Shown: piece after piece, positions 1 through 7,752 of the stretch
How positions within the stretch are numbered: the first letter of the stretch is position 1
How the letters are laid out: each line of letters opens with the position of its first letter
Origin: Aridibaculum aurantiacum
Lineage (GTDB): Bacteria > Bacteroidota > Bacteroidia > Chitinophagales > Chitinophagaceae
Reading direction: 5' to 3'
Length of the DNA stretch: 64,000 nt
Assembly (NCBI RefSeq): GCF_017355875.1
Contig: NZ_JAFEWC010000001.1
Location: 1,860,001 to 1,924,000 of the forward strand
Notes under the pieces: generated by a model
Seen by the model: only the letters and a program-made list of their open reading frames with translations
Told to the model about the DNA's origin: nothing
Databases searched by the model: none
Translations under genes and position numbers: made by a program

Positions 1-2
1 TC

Positions 3-71
3 TCTGCTAAAAAAGACGAGAACAAAGTAGTTCTGAAAGTGAGCAACGGATTTTTATCTGTAGTAAAATAA
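3..71 (+). CDS. 3' end of an unidentified gene (partial)
   Basis: The frame starting at base 3 is open from the window edge and ends with TAA at 69-71, giving 22 C-terminal residues that end in SNGFLSVVK. It is followed 25 bases later by a perfect hairpin with a T-rich tail, which is what the end of a plus-strand gene should look like. Too little is visible to name the family. The other two forward frames are closed within 30 bases. Confidence 0.55.
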   Translation, partial: SAKKDENKVVLKVSNGFLSVVK

Positions 72-95
72 AACAAACAATAACCACTAACTGCG

Positions 96-118
96 ACGCC
101 TGTACATTGTACAGGCGT
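96..118 (+). terminator. Rho-independent terminator
   Basis: A perfect 10-bp stem (acgcctgtac / gtacaggcgt) with a 3-base loop is followed by TTGTTTAT. It sits just after the stop of the partial plus-strand gene. The minus side lacks a T-run, so it mainly serves the plus strand. Confidence 0.75.
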
Positions 119-134
119 TTGTTTATAAAAGACC

Positions 135-737
135 TTAAGCAACTACATGTGGCTGATGTTGTATAACAAAGTTTACCAGGTCATCTACGCTCAGGCCTGC
201 CCTGGCAGCAGCGTCAGCTATATCATCTCTTGATACATTGGCAGCAAATGCCTTATCCTTCAATCGTTTTTTTACGCCTTTCAGATCCATTCCTTCGTAT
301 CCATTTGGTCGCATAAGCGAGTATGCATGTACCAGCCCACTTAGTTCATCAAAAGCATAAAGCAATTTATCCATGGCCGTTTCAGGTTCTACTCCAAAAT
401 GAGCCGGGCCATGCGAGGCAATTGCATGAATAATAGATGGATCAACTTTTCGTTCTTCCAGCTCTTCAATGATCTTCTTACAATGCTGGTCTGGCCACTG
501 GTCCCAGTCAGCATCGTGTAGTAAGCCTGCCATTTCCCATTGCCACTGGCCTTCATCATTTAATTGTTCTTTTTCTTTTGCCCATTGTTTCATCAGGTGT
601 GCTACCTGTTTCATGTGCAGCTTTAGCCTTTCATTCAGTACCCATTCGTCCAGTAGGGCGTTTGCTTCTTCTCTTGTTAGTGTATTACCATTGTTTGCCG
701 GGTCGCCAAATGTGCTCCTGTTTAATTTATAGCTCAT
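135..737 (-). CDS. HD-domain protein, predicted metal-dependent phosphohydrolase
   Basis: The 200-residue product carries an HD signature in LLHDADWDQWP (His74-Asp75), an upstream conserved His41 (HMKQVA) and a downstream SHGP histidine, the pattern of small HD-superfamily hydrolases. Family members cleave phosphate esters, often of nucleotides; the substrate here cannot be told. The open frame extends 20 codons further upstream (to 797), but the ATG at 737 (MSYKLNRS) is preferred because the upstream residues are low-complexity Gln and unlike HD proteins. No signal peptide, so cytoplasmic. Monocistronic, convergent with the partial gene at the window start. Confidence 0.75.
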   Translation of the reverse strand: MSYKLNRSTFGDPANNGNTLTREEANALLDEWVLNERLKLHMKQVAHLMKQWAKEKEQLNDEGQWQWEMAGLLHDADWDQWPDQHCKKIIEELEERKVDPSIIHAIASHGPAHFGVEPETAMDKLLYAFDELSGLVHAYSLMRPNGYEGMDLKGVKKRLKDKAFAANVSRDDIADAAARAGLSVDDLVNFVIQHQPHVVA

Positions 738-887
738 AATTATTTTGCTAACTACTAAAATATAGATTTCCTGCTGCTGTTGGTGCAGCACGTGCAAGTG
801 AATGTTTCAATAAAACAGCGCTAGTAGATGATATAAGTTCTTCTGCCGGCGGTTCAATAATTGATGTGAAGTTGGATAAACTTTTTC

Positions 888-1748
888 ATGGGTATCATAC
901 GCAGGATATTCGATTATAAAGGAACACCCATTTTGGTAACTGGTTTTGCTTTACTGTTTTGGGCAGATTGTTCATATCAAATGCGCAAGCGAAAACAGCC
1001 CCGGCTTGTTCGTGCAGTAAACAATGCAATTGTTGCTATCCCTGCATTCACTTTATTGCGCTTCATGTTTTTGCCTGCTATGGTTTATTTAGCCAAACAA
1101 AATGAAAAGAAAAATTGGGGTATTATTCATTGGTTCAATGCGCCGCCTTTGGTGAAACAGGCGATTGCTTTTCTGATCATGGATTACACCAATTATCTGT
1201 GGCATGTGCTCAATCATAAGATACCGCTGCTGTGGCGCTTTCACCTGGTGCATCACAGCGACCCGGATCTTGATCTGTCCACAGCCATCCGCTTTCACTT
1301 TGGTGAAATGATCGGCTCTCTTTTTTATCGCGGTGCATTTGTATTATTAAGTGGTGCTTCTCCAAGTAATGTATTGTATTATGAAATCGTTTTCGAAGGT
1401 GCTACACAATTTCATCATACCAATATGAAGCTGCCTTACCGGTTGGAAAAGATCATGAGCAATGTCATTGTTACGCCGCGTATGCATGGCATTCATCACT
1501 CGCAGGTACGACATGAAACAGATAGCAATTACTCTGTGATCTTCTCGTGGTGGGACAGGTTGCACAAAACAATAAGACTGAATGTATTGCAGGATAAAAT
1601 AGTAACAGGAGTGCCTGCATATAGTCATATAGAGGAACTTACTGTAGGCTTTTTATGGAAGCTTCCGTTTATGAAAATAAGAGAATGGAAGCAAGATGTA
1701 GGAGAGGAAAATCGCACAGTAGGAGAAATACATCAGCTGGCGCAGTGA
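888..1748 (+). CDS. Sterol desaturase / fatty acid hydroxylase family membrane protein
   Basis: The 286-residue protein has the histidine clusters of the di-iron membrane fatty acid hydroxylase superfamily: HVLNHK followed by HLVHHSD, then FHHTN, then HGIHHSQ. Hydrophobic stretches before and between the clusters fit the usual membrane topology with the iron site on the cytoplasmic face. Enzymes of this family hydroxylate or desaturate lipids using O2; bacteroidete members may act on sphingolipids, fatty acids or carotenoids, and sequence reading does not settle which. The start at 888 follows AT-rich DNA without a Shine-Dalgarno. It stands alone, facing the same way as pta. Confidence 0.85.
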   Translation: MGIIRRIFDYKGTPILVTGFALLFWADCSYQMRKRKQPRLVRAVNNAIVAIPAFTLLRFMFLPAMVYLAKQNEKKNWGIIHWFNAPPLVKQAIAFLIMDYTNYLWHVLNHKIPLLWRFHLVHHSDPDLDLSTAIRFHFGEMIGSLFYRGAFVLLSGASPSNVLYYEIVFEGATQFHHTNMKLPYRLEKIMSNVIVTPRMHGIHHSQVRHETDSNYSVIFSWWDRLHKTIRLNVLQDKIVTGVPAYSHIEELTVGFLWKLPFMKIREWKQDVGEENRTVGEIHQLAQ

Positions 1749-1793
1749 GTTGAAGAGATCTTCATTCACGCACAAGTGATCACAATTATGTTG

Positions 1794-1807
1794 TGCAAAC
1801 GTTTGCA
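1794..1807. promoter_or_regulatory. 14-bp perfect palindrome, LacI/PurR-type operator candidate
   Basis: TGCAAACGTTTGCA is a perfect palindrome with the central CG and AAACGTTT core typical of LacI/GalR/PurR-family operators. It lies in the 142-base spacer between the hydroxylase and pta, centred about 90 bases upstream of the pta ATG. A weaker inverted repeat (CACAA...TTGTG) sits just before it. No LacI-type regulator gene is in the window, so the binding factor is unknown. Confidence 0.4.
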
Positions 1808-1890
1808 GACATAAAATAGTTATTACTGATGTTTATCACTTCTTTTATTGATGAGACAACAGAATTTTGCTTAAACTTTGGAACAACAGT

Positions 1891-3981
1891 ATGACAAACA
1901 ATATCTTCATCGCCACCGCAGAACCTTATAGTGGTAAATCTATTGTAGCACTTGGTTTGGTAAATATGTTATTAGGCAAAGCGAAAAAGATCGCTTATTT
2001 CAAGCCCATTATAAACCACAATCCACGCGAAAAAAAGGATGTGCATATTGAAACTGTTGTTAACCATTTTGGCTTGCCAATTACCTACTACGACACCTTT
2101 GCTTTTACACGCCAGGAAGCCATGCAGCACATGGAAAATGAGAAGCGCGGCGAGTTGATTGATACCATTATCAGGAAGGTAAAAAAGCTGGAAGAGAATT
2201 ATGATTTTACAGTAATAGAAGGAAGTGATTTTATAGGAGAGGGAACTGCATTTGAATTCGATGCAAATATTTCTATTGCAAAGAATTTAAATGCACCTGT
2301 TATTATTGTTATTTCCGGCAATAATAAAACCACTGCACAAATCATCAACAATGCAATCACCATTACCAGGAATTTCCAGCAACGTGAAGTGCAGGTATTG
2401 GCAATTGTAGCAAACATGATAAAACCTGAACAGGTAGATGATGTAAAAGAGTTACTGCAGTCAACATTTAACAACGGGATCATCCTGGCAGTTATTCCTG
2501 AAGAGCGCGGACTGAAAAGCCCAACCATGAAGGAGATTAATGAGAGCATTGGTGGTAAGCTGCTATTTGGTGAGCAACAAATGTCAAACCAGGTTGATCA
2601 TTTTATCATGGGCGCTATGCAGCTGCCTAACTTCCTGAAGCACATGAAGGAAAATGTACTGATCATGACGCCAGGTGATCGTGGCGATATTATCATCTCT
2701 GCTTTGCAGGCTAATCTATCTACCAGTTATCCTAAAGTTGCAGGCATTGTACTAACAGGTGGTATAGAGCCTGAAGAGCCGATCTTAAAACTGGTGGAAG
2801 GTTTACAAACGGTGGTTCCCATTATTAGTGTAAAGACAGGTAGCTTTATGACCGCTACCACAGTTGGTTCTATTCATTCAAGAATAACTCCTGAGAACAA
2901 CAAAAAGATACAGTTGGCCATTGATGCCTTTGAGCGCAATGTAGATGTAAAAGCGCTGGATGAAAAAATCGTTACGTATTCATCAGAAGGTATGACACCA
3001 CACATGTTCCAGTACCAACTGAGCAAGTGGGCAAGACGCCAGCAAAAGCATATTGTATTACCAGAAGGCAATGATGATCGCATATTGAAAGCTGCAACAA
3101 GATTACTGCAACAAGACATTGTAAAGCTTACCATACTAGGTGATCCTGCTGAAGTACTGGCTTCTTTCAAGCGGCTGGGATTGATTGTTGATCCTTCACG
3201 TGTAAAGATCATCAACCCGGCAGAGTCACCATTGTACAATGACTATGTTCAGACCCTGTACGAGCTAAGGAAGAGCAAGAACGTTACGCATGAAATGGCT
3301 GCCGATCTTATGACTGATGTGTCTTATTTCGGAACTATGATGGTGTACAAAGGGCATGCTGATGGAATGGTATCTGGTGCTGTTCATACTACGCAGCATA
3401 CCATCAGGCCAGCGCTGCAGTTTGTAAAAACAAAGCCTGGTGTATCCGTGGTATCTTCTGTTTTCTTCATGTGCCTGCCCGATAGAGTTTCCGTTTTTGG
3501 AGACTGTGCAGTTAATCCAAATCCTACTGCTGAGCAACTGGCTGATATTGCCATTTTATCAGCAGATAACAGCCAGCGCTTTGGCATCGAGCCGCGCATT
3601 GCAATGCTTTCTTATTCATCAGGTACATCTGGCGAAGGTGAAGATGTTGAGAAAGTGCGCAAGGCTACTGAGATCGTAAAGCAAAAGCGACCAGACCTAA
3701 ATGTGGAAGGGCCTATACAATATGATGCTGCTGTCGATCCTGTAGTGGGCAAGCAAAAGCTGCCTAATTCCGAAGTGGCAGGAAGGGCAAGCGTGCTCAT
3801 TTTCCCTGACCTGAACACAGGTAACAATACCTATAAGGCTGTTCAGCGCGAAACAGGTGCAATAGCCATTGGGCCTATGTTGCAAGGTTTGAACAAACCG
3901 GTAAACGACCTTAGCCGTGGATGTACAGTAGATGATATTTTCAATACGGTTATCATTACAGCTATACAGGCGCAGGATTAA
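1891..3981 (+). CDS. pta: Phosphate acetyltransferase, long form with N-terminal P-loop domain
   Basis: Converts acetyl-CoA and phosphate to acetyl phosphate and CoA. At 696 residues it is the long type: an N-terminal BioD/CobQ-like P-loop domain (SGKS at 14-17), a DRTGG-type middle domain, and a C-terminal PTA domain from about residue 370 with the characteristic SYSSGTSGEG stretch. The frame is open from a TTG at 1867, but the ATG at 1891 is chosen because it starts directly at the conserved MTNNIFIATAEP. An AAACTTTG box, one mismatch from the bacteroidete -7 consensus, lies at 1873-1880. Acetate kinase follows after 155 bases, the common acetate-overflow or substrate-level phosphorylation pairing. 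Confidence 0.96.
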   Translation: MTNNIFIATAEPYSGKSIVALGLVNMLLGKAKKIAYFKPIINHNPREKKDVHIETVVNHFGLPITYYDTFAFTRQEAMQHMENEKRGELIDTIIRKVKKLEENYDFTVIEGSDFIGEGTAFEFDANISIAKNLNAPVIIVISGNNKTTAQIINNAITITRNFQQREVQVLAIVANMIKPEQVDDVKELLQSTFNNGIILAVIPEERGLKSPTMKEINESIGGKLLFGEQQMSNQVDHFIMGAMQLPNFLKHMKENVLIMTPGDRGDIIISALQANLSTSYPKVAGIVLTGGIEPEEPILKLVEGLQTVVPIISVKTGSFMTATTVGSIHSRITPENNKKIQLAIDAFERNVDVKALDEKIVTYSSEGMTPHMFQYQLSKWARRQQKHIVLPEGNDDRILKAATRLLQQDIVKLTILGDPAEVLASFKRLGLIVDPSRVKIINPAESPLYNDYVQTLYELRKSKNVTHEMAADLMTDVSYFGTMMVYKGHADGMVSGAVHTTQHTIRPALQFVKTKPGVSVVSSVFFMCLPDRVSVFGDCAVNPNPTAEQLADIAILSADNSQRFGIEPRIAMLSYSSGTSGEGEDVEKVRKATEIVKQKRPDLNVEGPIQYDAAVDPVVGKQKLPNSEVAGRASVLIFPDLNTGNNTYKAVQRETGAIAIGPMLQGLNKPVNDLSRGCTVDDIFNTVIITAIQAQD

Positions 3982-3984
3982 GTG

Positions 3985-4120
3985 AAGGTTCAAGTATAAG
4001 GTTTGAGATTGTTATGCTTGAATGCTTGACGCGGTTCATGCAGTTCTCTTCTTAGATATAACATGTGGACCTTAAACCTTAAACGCCAAACCTTAAACCC
4101 ACTTGACCTTAAACATTAAA
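3985..4120. repeat. Intergenic CCTTAAAC-type repeat block, copy 1
   Basis: The pta-ackA spacer contains aaggttcaagtataaggtttgag at its left side and, from 4069, repeated CCTTAAAC units (four). The left part is roughly the reverse complement of the kind of sequence on the right, so the block has inverted ends. Related blocks occur at 19319-19492 and 55605-55700. It lies between two co-directional genes of one pathway. Confidence 0.6.
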
Positions 4121-4136
4121 TATTATAAATTATTAC

Positions 4137-5336
4137 ATGAACATATTTGTTGTAAACTCTGGAAGTAGTTCTATCAAGTACCAGCTTTTTAAAATGCCTG
4201 ATGAAAAACCTATTTGCAGTGGCTTGGTAGAAAGAATAGGGCTGGAGAATTCTATGATTACGCATAAGGTATTTGCCGGCGGCGAAGAAAAGAAAATTTC
4301 AGCCACACTTGATCTGCCTGATCATGAAGCAGGTTTGCATGAAGTAGCACGATTACTCGCAGATCCTGAAATAGGCGTAATTAAAGATCCTGCTGAGATC
4401 AATGCAGTTGGTCATCGTGTGGTTCATGGTGGCGAAAGTTTTGCCTCTACCACCGTCATCAATGCTGAAGTAAAGAAAGAAATACAACGCTTGTTCTCAC
4501 TGGCACCGCTACATAACCCAGCTAATTATTTAGGTATAGAAGTAGCCGAGAAGATCTTCACCAATGCTACACAAGTGGCAGTGTTTGATACAGCGTTTCA
4601 TCAAACCATGCCTGAGCATGCGTATCGTTATGCCATTCCTCAAAACTTTTACCACGAGATGCGCATACGTGCGTATGGCTTTCATGGCACCAGTCATAAG
4701 TACGTAACAGAGCAAGCACTGCAATATTTGCAAAACCCGCAAGCAAAGATCATTACGATCCATCTTGGCAATGGCTGTAGCATGGCCGCTGTGGATGCAG
4801 GCAAGTCGGTAGATACATCCATGGGCTTTGGGCCTCTTAGTGGTCTTATCATGGGAACAAGATCAGGTGATATAGATCCATCTGTTATCTTTCATATGGT
4901 CAATCAGCTAGGTTATGATATTGAGCAGGTAAATACGCTGCTGAACAAACGCAGCGGAATGTTGGGCCTTACAGGCTTTAGTGATATGCGCGACATTATA
5001 AAAGCTATGGACGAAGACAATCACAATGCAGCATTAGCCTACCAGATGTATGCTTACAGGATCAGGAAATATATTGGTTCGTATGCTGCTGTACTCAACG
5101 GCTTGGATGCAATTGTGTTCACAGCTGGTGTTGGAGAAAATGATGTAAAGATCAGGCAGCTGATCTGCCAGGAGATGGACTTCTTAGGTATTACTTTAGA
5201 CGAAGAAAAAAATGGCATACGCTCTAGTAACCTGCGTGAAATAAACCAGGCAGATGCAAGAGTAAAAGTACTGGTAATACCTACCAATGAAGAGCTTGAG
5301 ATAGTGAAGCAGTGTTATGATCTGCTACTGCAATAA
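4137..5336 (+). CDS. ackA: Acetate kinase
   Basis: Transfers phosphate from acetyl phosphate to ADP, giving acetate and ATP. The 399 residues match the usual family length. Visible signatures are the N-terminal VNSGSSSIKYQ, the FDTAFHQTMP motif, FHGTSH with the catalytic histidine region, HLGNG, and the C-terminal FTAGVGEN. It starts at the ATG at 4137 and ends before a strong bidirectional terminator. Functionally coupled with pta upstream; a separate promoter in the repeat-containing spacer is not evident. Confidence 0.97.
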   Translation: MNIFVVNSGSSSIKYQLFKMPDEKPICSGLVERIGLENSMITHKVFAGGEEKKISATLDLPDHEAGLHEVARLLADPEIGVIKDPAEINAVGHRVVHGGESFASTTVINAEVKKEIQRLFSLAPLHNPANYLGIEVAEKIFTNATQVAVFDTAFHQTMPEHAYRYAIPQNFYHEMRIRAYGFHGTSHKYVTEQALQYLQNPQAKIITIHLGNGCSMAAVDAGKSVDTSMGFGPLSGLIMGTRSGDIDPSVIFHMVNQLGYDIEQVNTLLNKRSGMLGLTGFSDMRDIIKAMDEDNHNAALAYQMYAYRIRKYIGSYAAVLNGLDAIVFTAGVGENDVKIRQLICQEMDFLGITLDEEKNGIRSSNLREINQADARVKVLVIPTNEELEIVKQCYDLLLQ

Positions 5337-5353
5337 GTAGTTTATCTAATAAT

Positions 5354-5399
5354 AAAAGTTCCCTGTGCTGTTATTCGTTAAGTAAGCCAGGGAACTTTT
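5354..5399. terminator. Bidirectional terminator between ackA and a lipoprotein gene
   Basis: A 12-bp perfect stem (aaaagttccctg / cagggaactttt) with a 22-base loop has A-runs on one side and T-runs on the other, placed between the convergent ends of ackA and the lipoprotein gene at 5413. Confidence 0.85.
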
Positions 5400-5412
5400 T
5401 TGCCCCTAATGA

Positions 5413-5787
5413 TCATTCATTTCCTTCACCGTACCTGCTTGCTTTCTGTATATCTACAATCTCTACATACCATCTTGGTTCACGGCATTTGCAATGCACT
5501 TCTTTGTCAGTATAACCATACACTACGTATACATCCATTCCTTCTACCATGAAATCTTTTTCAAGATTGATGGGTACTTCAAAAACCTGGTCTGTCATCT
5601 GCAAGACCCAACCAAATCCTCCATCTTCAAAGCTGCCTGTATAGCGGATTGTAGCAAATGCCTTTGCATCTTTTGCTGAAGTTACTTGTCCGTTTTTGGT
5701 TTCATTTTCAGCTTCTGGTACAGCTACATTTTTAGAACAGCCCGATAATATCACCAAGCTGAAAATTAGAAGTATAATCGTTTTCAT
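5413..5787 (-). CDS. Small putative lipoprotein, function unknown
   Basis: The 124-residue product begins with a lipoprotein signal (MKTIILLIFSLVILSGC, Cys17 as the lipidated residue), then a short polar Glu/Asn-rich linker, then a compact domain with many beta-prone residues and a CKC motif near the C-terminus. It should be exported and anchored to a membrane. I recognise no family. Monocistronic and convergent with ackA. Confidence 0.7.
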   Translation of the reverse strand: MKTIILLIFSLVILSGCSKNVAVPEAENETKNGQVTSAKDAKAFATIRYTGSFEDGGFGWVLQMTDQVFEVPINLEKDFMVEGMDVYVVYGYTDKEVHCKCREPRWYVEIVDIQKASRYGEGNE

Positions 5788-6020
5788 AGATTTTAAATTT
5801 TACTAAACTGAAACAATTTGTGCGCCAGCCTCAGGTTATTATTGCGAGGGAACAAACAACCGTTTTATAAGAAAAACAGAATGAATTAATTATTGAATTT
5901 CGAATACTTCTCTGGTTAATATAGTGGGTTTACATTACCACATTTATTAGCGCATCAACCTGTAGAAAAGGCCACAGGCAAGGGTTGTAGCCGTTGAGGT
6001 AGTCTTAGAAGATGTTCTTA

Positions 6021-6920
6021 TTAATATAGTTGAGCAGCCAACCTGAAGGTATTGCAATGGGCTTCTACAATTGTTCTTATATCAGGAGAATAACCACCGC
6101 CCATGGCTACGGTGCACGGTATGTTGTGTTGCTTTAGCAGGTTAAAAACAATTGCATCACGTTGTTTACAACCTTCTACTGTCACTTTAAGTTTGCCAAA
6201 TTTGTCTGTCTCCAATATGTCTACACCTGACAAGTAGAAGGCAAAATCGGGTTGTACTTTTTCTATCAATTGTTTTACATGAATGCTTACGAGATCGAGG
6301 TAAGCATCATCCTGCATGCCTTCGGGTAGTGGTACATCCAGGTCTGACGTTTCTTTATGGAAAGGGTAGTTGTGCGCACCATGCATACTGAAGGTGAATA
6401 CTTCATCTTTGTGTTCAAACAGTTTGGCTGTGCCATTTCCCTGGTGCACATCCAGGTCAATGATCAGTATCTTCTTAGCAAGATTTTTCTGCAGTAAATA
6501 ATTTGCTGCAACAGCAAAATCATTTAATAAACAAAAGCCTTCACCCCGATCGGCAAATGCATGATGCGTGCCGCCTGCTACGTTCAATGCTATTCCATGT
6601 TGCATAGCAAAGTGGCAACAATCAATTGTGCCTTGGGTAATTACCAGCTCCCTTTGTGTAAGCTGCGGCGACTGCGGAAAACCTATCCTTCGCTGCTCCG
6701 ATGCAGAAAGCGTTTGCTGCACCAGTTTATCATAATATGCTTTTTTATGTGTCCATAGCACTACCTCTTCAGGACAAGTATGCGGGGCAAAAAAATTATC
6801 ATTGGTAACAGTGCCTTCATGTAATAGCTGCGCCGGTATAAGCTCATACTTCAGCATAGGGAACCGGTGGTTCTCTGGTAGGGAATGCGCGTAAACAGGA
6901 TTGAAGGCTATTTTGAGCAC
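6021..6920 (-). CDS. Histone-deacetylase-superfamily protein (acetoin utilisation / acetylpolyamine amidohydrolase-like)
   Basis: The 299-residue protein has the zinc-dependent deacetylase signatures: GGTHHAFADRGEGFC (active-site His pair), IIDLDVHQGNGT (zinc-binding Asp and His), FSMHG, and LSGVD near the C-terminus. Bacterial members deacetylate small amines, polyamines or protein lysines; the substrate here is not deducible. The start codon is a GTG at 6920, only six bases after the pdeM stop, so the two genes form one minus-strand unit and probably share the promoter upstream of pdeM. No signal peptide, so cytoplasmic. Confidence 0.9.
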   Translation of the reverse strand: MLKIAFNPVYAHSLPENHRFPMLKYELIPAQLLHEGTVTNDNFFAPHTCPEEVVLWTHKKAYYDKLVQQTLSASEQRRIGFPQSPQLTQRELVITQGTIDCCHFAMQHGIALNVAGGTHHAFADRGEGFCLLNDFAVAANYLLQKNLAKKILIIDLDVHQGNGTAKLFEHKDEVFTFSMHGAHNYPFHKETSDLDVPLPEGMQDDAYLDLVSIHVKQLIEKVQPDFAFYLSGVDILETDKFGKLKVTVEGCKQRDAIVFNLLKQHNIPCTVAMGGGYSPDIRTIVEAHCNTFRLAAQLY

Positions 6921-6926
6921 AGGCTG

Positions 6927-7628
6927 TTAAACTACATGGTTAGGCATAACGTCCACCACCGCTGCTTTTTCACCTCTTACTTTGTCGGATGGGAGAATTG
7001 CAAAAACACGATCGGTGGCTTTGGGCTCTATATGCGCGGTGCCGGTGAATTTTCCAAAAGCAGGCAACACTGCATAAGATGCTCCAAAAAAATAACAAGG
7101 AAATTTCAAAGATTGTTTTCCCACGCCCCGTAGCGTAATACAAGGATGAATATGCCCGCTGAAATAGTACTTGATTTCTTTCCCCGCATCGCATTTGGCA
7201 GCTATGTCATGAACAAAGCAAAAACTATCTACTGCAAGGTGATCATCACTTACAGCAATGTTTGCCTGGCTGTACCAGCCTTTCGACAGGATGTCGTGGT
7301 TGCCTTTTACAAGGGCAATGTGTAGTTGCGAAAAATCGTGGCGCCACCGCATGAACAAGTCCATCTCTTTGTTGGCATTGCTATGAAAAAGATCGCCAAC
7401 CACTACCAGTTGATGCGGCCTGTAATGCTGTACCTGTGCCAATAACCGTTGAAGGTCTTCTTTATATACATTCTGCGGAACACCTATACCTGCTTTTCTG
7501 AAATGACCTGTTTTACCGAAATGAAGATCTGAAACAATAAGCGTGCTTTGTTCTTCCCAAAAAATACATCGCTCAGGCGATAGCCATAATGTTTGTTCGT
7601 GTAGTAAAAATTTCTTTGCTGCCTGCAC
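6927..7628 (-). CDS. pdeM: Ligase-associated DNA damage response phosphoesterase PdeM
   Basis: A 233-residue calcineurin-like metallophosphoesterase. Metal-binding motifs are in order: SDLHFGK, VVVGDLFHSNAN, KGNHD and SGHIHP. The length and the N-terminal LSPERCIFWEE pattern match the PdeM family that accompanies bacterial ATP-dependent ligases. Its three usual partners are all nearby on the same strand (helicase 12398, ligase 16590, exonuclease 18257) but are separated from it by other genes. The start is a GTG at 7628, 20 bases below an exact TATCTTTG -7 box. The HDAC-like gene follows six bases after the stop. Confidence 0.88.
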   Translation of the reverse strand: MQAAKKFLLHEQTLWLSPERCIFWEEQSTLIVSDLHFGKTGHFRKAGIGVPQNVYKEDLQRLLAQVQHYRPHQLVVVGDLFHSNANKEMDLFMRWRHDFSQLHIALVKGNHDILSKGWYSQANIAVSDDHLAVDSFCFVHDIAAKCDAGKEIKYYFSGHIHPCITLRGVGKQSLKFPCYFFGASYAVLPAFGKFTGTAHIEPKATDRVFAILPSDKVRGEKAAVVDVMPNHVV

Positions 7629-7648
7629 CTCAAGTCCTTGTTAGGCGG

Positions 7649-7656
7649 CAAAGATA
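7649..7656 (-). promoter_or_regulatory. Bacteroidete -7 promoter box for pdeM
   Basis: The minus strand reads TATCTTTG, an exact match to TAnnTTTG, 20 bases before the GTG start of pdeM. No well-spaced -33 TTTG is seen. A divergent near-match (TACCTTTC, 7731-7738) precedes dgt. Confidence 0.5.
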
Positions 7657-7752
7657 ACAGGCAACAGCTATACCGTCGCTTCAATTTGAAAGAGCTGTTC
7701 ATGTACTGCTGTTAAAAACAGTTTGTGCGTTACCTTTCCACTTTTTTCATAT

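Noticed and set aside
753-911. Open plus-strand frame running into the start of the hydroxylase gene
   Set aside because: No start codon, no conserved motif, and it overlaps both the HD gene upstream region and the hydroxylase start; a chance frame.
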